From Amaurobius ferox (lineage: Eukaryota; Arthropoda; Arachnida; Araneae; Amaurobiidae), in NCBI GenBank assembly GCA_951213105.1, contig OX578136.1, forward strand, positions 74,280,730 to 74,344,729: DNA of 64,000 nt, given 5' to 3'. Shown here piece after piece: positions 14,778 to 23,700 of the stretch. Position 1 is the first letter of the stretch. Each line of letters begins with the position of its first letter. The translations under genes were made by a program, and so were the position numbers. The notes under the pieces were generated by a model. It made no database searches. It saw only the letters and a program-made list of their open reading frames with translations, and had not been told where the DNA came from.

Positions 14778-17700
14778 CTCTGGTTCTTCCATTTATGTCC
14801 ATTTTGCCACTTTGGCTTTAGATTTCTTAAGACTTTTTAGCACTGATGAAAGAGATGTGATATCCTAAAAACAGCTATATGCTGTGTTGTAAATTTGTAT
14901 GCAGTTACAATGCTTAATTTTCCTAAACCTTTGCACAAAGTGTTTTAACTTTTTGAGTGGCTGTCATTGTTCATTCTTGTGATATGCCCATGGATTCATA
15001 CACTATTAAAAAGTTCAATTTGAGTTTAGGGATGCAATAAATAATTTTTAAAAAAATTCTAATTTAAATTCAACCACATTACAATATTTTCCGCATGTAT
15101 ATTATACTATGAAGGAAAAATAAAGATTTAGAACATTTAAATGGACTATCGAAAACATTCATATAGATAACTGTTATCTAATAAATAAACTAATAGCTTA
15201 CACTTAAAAAGGTTCTGAAAATTTTCAAATAATGCTTGGACCTTACTTTTACATGGATATAATTCTTTTTATTTTAATATATCAACACTTTTAGGTACCT
15301 TTCTCTTTAAGAATTATTGAAAAAAAATCAAGTACTTCACAAATTTAAACTATCATCTTTTGCTGAACTGTTAAAAGTCTATAACTAACAAATACCATTG
15401 AATTCTACAATCCTAGTAACTGTGAAGGTCACAAAAAATTAAATTAAGCTAAAAACTACAATATAAGATTAATCAGATTTAAGGTCTTTGCAAACACCCT
15501 ACTATTCACACCTACACCTCTTTTGCAGATCTAATAAAGTCATCATTTTACAGCATCAATATTGCTTTGTCATATCAGTACATCTAAGTTTAATTTATGA
15601 TAATATAGTGATGATGAATAAATCATTTTAAAATGTTTCTAGTATACATAGGTATACATGAAATGATATTTTAATCGTAAGATATATAGTATGAGAGTTT
15701 TCCCATAGTGTAATAAAAATTGAATTGAGTAATATATGTTTAGAATAATATAAAAATAAATGCACATAAAATCTGTTTTCTAGGATCATACTAATGAGTA
15801 CCCATGAAAAATCACAGGAAAATTTTTATTCACTGAAAGTTAAATGTAAAAAAAATGCAAGTTTGATTTTTTTATATCAAAGACATATATTCAAAAAGAA
15901 CAATTTTAGTATAAATTTTATATTGTAATATTTACTTCAGTGAAAAGACTCAAAATTATTTTATTAAACTGACTTTGAATCGGTTTTTGAAATTATGTTT
16001 GATTTGATACTATGCTTATTGCCATTTGGAAAACGATAATAACGTGTATAAATTACTCATACTTGAAATTATGTTGTTTGATTACTTACCTTAGTAAAAG
16101 ACCCAAAAATATTTCATTAAATCAAATATTATATTTTCTTTCACAAGTGATCGGTAAATAATGGCAGAAGCGCTAAGTGTCAGTTCGACCTAAATGTATG
16201 CTTATGGAGAATTTTCAGTGAACATGTGGAGCTTTTACTCTGGTTAAAGATTTAATTAATCAGCTGAAAGTTATAAAATAAGACAAAAATATTGTGTATA
16301 AAGTGTTATTATTGCAGAAAGGTATTTTAAAATAATGTAATTTCTTACTTTATTATAAGTGAATAATGAAAACAAACCAAACCCAAATCATCCAACAATG
16401 TGCATATACTTGTTGTCATTTGGCAAATGATAACATATGCAAATTACTCACACTTAAAATTATGTTGTTTGATTATTTACTTTTTTAAAATGTCTTAAAA
16501 TTCATTTAAACTTTATTTCTTTTTTAATGGATATATGTTCTGTACAAAAAATGTTTTTTAAAAATTTTACTCCTTCTACTTTACTTTGCCATACACGACC
16601 ATGGGTTCCTTTAATTTTGAAGGGTATTCCCAAGTATGCACATTCTAATAAACTGTGCTGTATATGTCTATGTTGAAACCACTTCATCTTATCAATACAA
16701 CTCAAATTACATATTAATTAAAAAAACATTAAAAAGGAAGTAAAAAGTTATTAAAAATTGTCTTACCAAGAAGTAAAGTTATAACTCCCATAGCAATGGC
16801 TCTTGTAGCCCATGTATTATTAATCTGCACAATTTGAGAAAAAGATTCTGCAAACCCCATGACATGAAGAGCACAGCTGACAGACTAAAAGCAAACATTT
16901 AATATCAATGCATATTTAAATTGCCATTCAATGAAAGAAAAAAGCACACCTAAATATAATATAATTATTATATCATAAATCAGTGTAACATAGAGTCAAA
17001 AAATAAGAAATAAAATAAATTTTTTCCTGATTTCACACATATCAGTGAAACATTCTGCACATTTTCATAAGTTTGTTTGAGTTTAATATTCCCACTACAT
17101 AAATCAAGATAAATTACTACATAATCAACTTTTACTCTGTCATTTGCTGCTACATCAGAGATTGTCAACTATATGATCTTGAGCATTTTGATGCCTACAG
17201 AGAGATTTTCAGGTATCCACGACAAGGGAGTTTTAAGTAGCTATAGTGATGACTTTCCCACCAGGCCTAGGGCAGCAATCTTAATGGTGTTTTAAATTTT
17301 AAATATATATATTTAATGATATCATTATTTAAAAAAGAAATTAGAAGCTATAACAATTCATTCTGGACAACTTCATATTTTAGCAGAACTTTACTTAAGA
17401 CATATTGATATACAATTGAGTCATTTGATATGATAGCTAGTGAGAGTCATCAGAGTAACCTCTTAGTTCAGTTAGTCAGATAAATCTGACAACAGGCCCA
17501 ATATACAGTAGTAGCTCAGAGTTGCAAGGGTCAAGGAAAAAGAGAATGCAAAATTGTGCTCATGGAAAAACCAGTAGTAATTTAATTTAAGGTTGTATAT
17601 AAAACTGCAGCACTACTAAAAAAAATAAATAAAATAAATTTTAAAAAAATAGCCTGTCAAAGGGTTATATCAGTATTTAAATATTGTATATATTTTTTTT

Positions 17701-20700
17701 TCTAATTATTTTTTGTATATGTGTGTGATTCTATTGAGTGCCCATTTTGAAAATTGGTATACATGTAGTTTAGATATTATAGTATTAAGGGGGAAAATAT
17801 AATGAAAAATAAGAAATTCGATTTTTAACAATTCATGGTCAAATACTATGACCTTGAAATGTTTTTCCCAAAAACTTATGTGTTTGGTATCATTTTAAAG
17901 GTCATTTAAAGAGCTTTAAAATGATACCAAAATTGTTTCTGTGTGTTAATTAGAACAGGAGTTATGGTAATTTAAATGTAGCCATCAGAGGGTAAATTTT
18001 ACTTTTTCGGCCATTTTTAAAGGGATATAACTAAAAAATAAATAGGCATGCTTTACATTCTTAGTAAATCGAATTAGTCCACCAAATTTCAAAAACATCA
18101 GAGGCGGTGTGGGAAGAAATTACATTTTCTTGTGTTGATTTGACATGGAATGACTTGGTCAAAATGTTATAGAAGATTTAAACTGCTTAGTCAGAGAAAA
18201 GTTTCTAAATGACAAAGAAGTTTCTCGGGTGATTCAATGGGAATTTATACACAGAGTGGTAACCAGCACTTTTTAATTTGAAATTATATAAATTGGAGAG
18301 TTGGAGGTTGAGAGAGTTTGATTACGGCAGTTAATGGATTTATCTAATTGCAGATGTAGATGAAAACTTCGAAACAATCTAAACTACTAGACTCGCAAAA
18401 TGACACAGGAGAGTAATACATTGGAATTAATTAATGTGAGTTTGTGGCCTAAGAATAGAGATTTGGAATAAAAGTTTAAGTAAAAAAGACAACTTTTATA
18501 AGGAAAGTTAACATTTTTGTATCATATATTAAAAAAATAAAAACTTTATTTTATTAGAATAAGAAAATATAAAATTAAATGGGAATGGATAAGTATATCT
18601 CAAAAAATTGAATGAATAAGCAATGTAAAATTTTGTTTTGGGATATTACCATAAGGAAAACAATAGGCTAGCAGTTCTTACATATTATCTAAAAACAAAT
18701 ATTAATAAGTTGCATTTGAAATTAGAAGCACTATCAAAGTTGCAACCTAAAGATCACAATAAAAATCCTTGAATCTACAAAGTTTTCCTAAAAAGTTTCT
18801 GAAAATTTTTAGGTTAAAACAAAATAAATTTAAAAATTAAGACTGGAAGCTAAATGTATCTCACATAGAACTTGTTCAGAAATAGGTAAAATACATGATA
18901 TAGTAGACAGCATAATATATCCAAAAAATCTTATAAAATCAATTTTAAAATGCTAGCTAAATTTTTTTAATTCCCTGACTTCTACAGGTTTATAACATAT
19001 TTTAAATTTGTCTGACAATTCCAATTTTTTGCCTCATTTTTCAAATTTCCTCAATTCTACGATTATTAGTTACAGCGATAACACTGACCTAAATTTAGTT
19101 CTCAATTGAACATTTTAGTCTTCATACCAATCCTATGTTGTTATTGTTCCGACATTGTTTCCAGTTGCTTTCTAGACGAGAGTTAGGGAACATGTGGCCT
19201 TCTGAGCATCAAGTTTGGTCTTCTCAAAGAACATTCCTTCTTTTTAAGTAGTATATATTAATTAGATTTTTCAATAAAGGTTTGTATGTTGTAGTGCAAA
19301 TAATAGAAATTCTTGTATGTCACCTTATTGGAGGGCAGTTTACTTCAATGTGGCCTCTAAACATAAAAAGATTCCACACCCCTGTTTCATCGGCCATCCA
19401 TTTTATTGCTCTATGTCCTCGGATGAATCGGGTGGCCTGGACTTTCGACACCCCTGTTTCAGACAAACAAAAGTCTAAGTGTACTATATTCATCACTGCC
19501 TAGTGGTGCAAATATAAGTGTTCGATGCAGACATAATAACAACAATAGGTGGTACATAAATTTGTTTATAAATTATAAACACATTACTTTAAGTAAGCAA
19601 AATGTGATGCAATTTATAAAGCTCTATTATACTCTTACTGCTAACTTAAATTGCTCTAAAAACCATTGTACTGAATCTCTATGAACTTTAATTCAAGGAC
19701 TTTGTAAGCTTTCTTTAGCAACTGCATAACACGAAAGCTACTACTTTAATAAATGAAACTTTAAAATTATACTTATAAATCTCATATTTGAATTATATTT
19801 CATTATTGGGCAAATTTACACAAGATATGTAAGCCATCCCCTCATTTTTTACTTGACTATACTTTACTGCTTTAAAGCATTTTATGTGAACACACAGAAA
19901 ACAGGGATTGGTAAACAAGCAGAGTTGGAGGCAGAACCTCCAAGCTATAATAGACATTAAAAGTGATCATACTTGGCCAAAGCAATATATCAAGCTGATA
20001 GCTCCTCCAGTACGAGCTCCAAAAATGTGAGACAAAAGAAAATGAACTCCACCTCTTTCTAGATGACATCGTTCACAAATCCCAATGCCTGACATAACAG
20101 TCATTGTTCCAATCAGAACAGTTAGACAAACTATTCCAATAGACTGAGCAACACCAGCATTTCCCTGAAACAAAGGCATAAGTATAGAACAAAAGCTCAT
20201 TGGTAAGAACATGAAGCATATGTTATAATAGCCATTTTCACCTCTGCTTTGCACATTCAAAATGGCTAGTGGTCATTAAATTTGACACTTACACATCTAA
20301 TTAAAGTTGTTAATAACTTTTCTGAATATCAAAAACCCTTTCAGATTTAAACATGAAAAGAATGCTCATTTTATAATTCTGGTAATATATTAAATGGGGA
20401 AATATATTGAATTTTATATTTTTGCATAAGAAAATGATTTAATTGTAAAAATTTTTCAATTAGCAGCATTTTACTTCCATGAAATAAAAGTATTTAATTA
20501 TTGTGAAACAATTTTTAACAATTAGAAAAATTATATTGCATTATATTTAAAAATGTATTTCTTTTTTTCAATTTTAATTGTTGGCAGTGAAAGGATATCA
20601 AATTTTAGTTTTATTGCATCTGAGAAGCATAGTGGAGTTTTTGAAGTGGTGAAATTTGAAGTTTCAAAGTGGGAGTTTTTTTAAACTCCTTTTGTATCAT

Positions 20701-23700
20701 GACCACTAATTCAAATTTTCAATCTTTCCTTTAACTAAGAAGATGAGATAAATTGAATGAGACCAAAACCAAGATTCTAACTAGAGTGGAAGTACTCAAT
20801 AATTAACAAAAGTGATTTTAATTTTTTTTTATATTCTTTTGCATAATCATTTCTAATTTGAATTTTCAAAATATTAGATTTTTCATTTGACCTGGAAGCT
20901 GAAATGAGACCAAAACTGAAATTCTGGCTCAAGTGGAAGTGCTCCATCATTTTAAAAACTTATTTTAAGTATTTTGATTATATTTATGCATAGTCTCCTC
21001 TAATTCAAAATTCAATTTTTCCTTTGGTCCCAAATCTCAAATGACTTGAATGACACCACAATCAAGATTCTAACTATAGTGAAAGTGCTTGATGACTTTA
21101 ATATGTCACCCAATCAGTGCTCAGTGCATATTATATAGATATAATAAAGTATTGCAAAGGCTTGGTTATAGCAGGCACATATGTAAAAATTTGTCAGCAT
21201 ATCTGTTTGTAATCAAAGATCACCCCAATAATAATAATGAGTAGTTTTGCTCCTTTCTTAATATTTTAGAAGTAATTTTTCTATTTTTATATGTTATTAT
21301 TATTATGGAAACTACAATACATATTTTCAAATATTCACTAATTGTAATGTACATACAAACCAAAATGTATCAAGGCTTTAAAAATTGGTGCTTAAACTAT
21401 TGCAAAAGCAAATAAGCAAGAAAAAAAAACAGTACGAAATATAAAATTAAAGAATCAACTGGTTTTGGACTCACAAAATCAGCTTCCTTTGTCAAGACTC
21501 ACATATTATAGCAATACAAAGAAATCTTTCTGATCAATCAACTGTTTTATCATCATTAGACATTGCCTTCCCACAAAAACATTTATAACACGAATTTAAA
21601 ACAAGAAAATAAAAATTTACTGTTCAGACATTAAAATAATGTCAAAATTTAAATTGATGCAAAACAGACTATGTGAAAGTTAAGAAAACTAAACTATAAA
21701 AAATACACAATAGGAAAATAAGATGTTGAGATTAAATCAACCCCAATCCTAGATCAAAACAAAAATTTAGCACTCAACACATTGGAAAAAGACACTTAAA
21801 TTACAGTATTATCGGTTATAATTGAATAATCATTGCTTATTTTTATATAGAATAATTTTTTTTTATAAATGGTAATCTTATTTATACTACTTTATAAAAT
21901 ACAGAGCTTATTTCTGTTATTATTGGTTTCCTATTCTCCCTGCATTTTTCTATGTGCATTTACATTCCTGCTTATTAGCAAAAATACTTGTTATAAATCT
22001 AGCAAAAATACTTCTTATAAATCTACTTAAAGTATTTCTGCATAAAGCAGAAATACCTGCCAGTGCCTGCCAGTTTTAAATGGTGTTGACTTGAAACATG
22101 CTATGAAATATAATGAAAATTATTTTACGGAATAATAACTATTAGAGTAGAGATATTAAAACATTTAAATGACCACAAATATTTAACATATTTTTAGCAC
22201 ATAAATGTTTTAAAATAATGACATAAAAATAAAGAATTTATTACTTACAACAATCCATCCAACTCGTAAGAATATTATAACACTGAAGAGATTGATCATA
22301 CAAGATGTAAAAACACCATCCCAAACACCAAATAATACTGGTTCTAACAAAAAGAAATTTGTCTTCCACCAAGGCTTACTACTTGCTAACTATAATGAAA
22401 ACAATAAACATTTAAATACATTTTGTAATTGAAGAAAAAAAATCAAACACAAATTTTTAAATTGATTTGCATAATTTTACCTTCTTATAAAACTAAAATA
22501 CAGACAATAAAAATAGTAACTGTTTTCAATAAATGATGTGTAAGACAATGCAGGATATTTTTATATATCAGTCCATGAAAATCACAATCCAAATGAATTA
22601 TATGCTGCATAGGAACATTTTTTATTAAATTTGATTGTTCAATCTTTCTTCACATTTTCAGCTAATGCCCATCTGAATATTTATCAGAATGTGAAAACTT
22701 TGTATTTTACATCATAGATACTTTTAAAATAGAAGAAGTAAAGACTTTTTAGAAATCTGAGTTCAATTCTAGGATATACCAAAGGTCACAGACTGTAGAA
22801 AAATTTTCTGATTTCAATTAAAGAAAAACCCGAAGTAGGTGACATTTGGTAAATATAAATTGCATCTTCTTCAGATATGCTGGTCTGGATTAAACTGACT
22901 TTTTCCTCTTCATTAACTTCTAATTTTTTTAGTTTCTTCTTGTGTCCTAATCCAGGTAACTGTGGCATCTAAAAAATCTGTGATGGCAACTGGAAATTTT
23001 GCAGATTGACAAAAGAAAATCCTTAATCAACGAAAAATTAAACTCTTGAGCTGAGCAACGAAATTTTTTTAAGAAAGAGTGCTAAAATTCCTGATCTTTA
23101 TAGGAAAAAAGCTAACATTTTTTGCTTCTCTTATAAATTGAAGTTTGAACCAATCAATGCTTTCAAATATTAAGTGTTTATTTTAAAAAGATTAAACATT
23201 TATTTTTTGCTAGTGTTAACCCCTATGAGTTATAATATTGTTTGTAGCTATTTATCATAAGTACTTTTTAACAAATGTCATGAAAATGCAAAATGATGTA
23301 AATTAAAAGCTGACTCCTAACTTTTTGGCCTGGCTCCTAAATTGAGGAAATATTTGTCCAACCCTGATTTTAACATTGGTTTCCATATATTGCTTATCAA
23401 AATAACTTCATCCAATTTATATAAAAAAGCTGCAGTGAAAATAGCATTGTTAAAACCATGGAGCAATAATATACAGAAAGACATTGGAAAGTTTCCATGA
23501 ATATAAATGTATATAAATACTATATAAATATGATGTTTTTCTAGATATGTTCAACACATTTTTTGTTAATACTTGTTTTTAATCATTTATATAAATATAA
23601 CTTGCACCTAATGTAATTCATATTGATTTAAGTTATTTATAGGAAAGAATGCATTGATTAGGTAATATGTTTCTAAATACAAAATACTACACAATACATA

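Larger units (their letters stand above)
14219..16766 (-). other. SLC12A8 intron 4
   Basis: Carries two long (TA)n tracts with a 120-bp retroelement tail between them (14511-14775). The rest, to 16766, is AT-rich and shows paired blocks at 16025-16100 and 16400-16480 (TTGCCATTTGGAAAACGATA versus TTGTCATTTGGCAAATGATA, each followed by a TTATGTTGTTTGATTA block), an old tandem duplication of about 380 bp. Confidence 0.6.
16885..19972 (-). other. SLC12A8 intron 3
   Basis: 3.1 kb. Holds a perfect 17-bp hairpin (17884-17930) and hAT terminal fragments (19190-19463). The rest is AT-rich with no recognisable content. Confidence 0.7.
20165..22248 (-). other. SLC12A8 intron 2
   Basis: 2.1 kb. Contains a three-copy tandem repeat (20700-21110) and one arm of the foldback family (21385-21500). 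A direct repeat with AGCAAAAATACTTSTTATAAATCT lies at about 21979-22025. Confidence 0.65.

Noticed and set aside
14357..14821. ORFs rich in alternating Ile-Tyr around 14357-14821, 37439-37813, 37494-37739 and 38767-39012
   Set aside because: They are translations of (TA)n microsatellites in several frames.
22786..22968. Charged minus ORF ([19 protein letters not shown]) as an extra SLC12A8 exon
   Set aside because: Exon 1 joins exon 2 in phase without it, no counterpart in the family at this point, and borders lack good splice sites.
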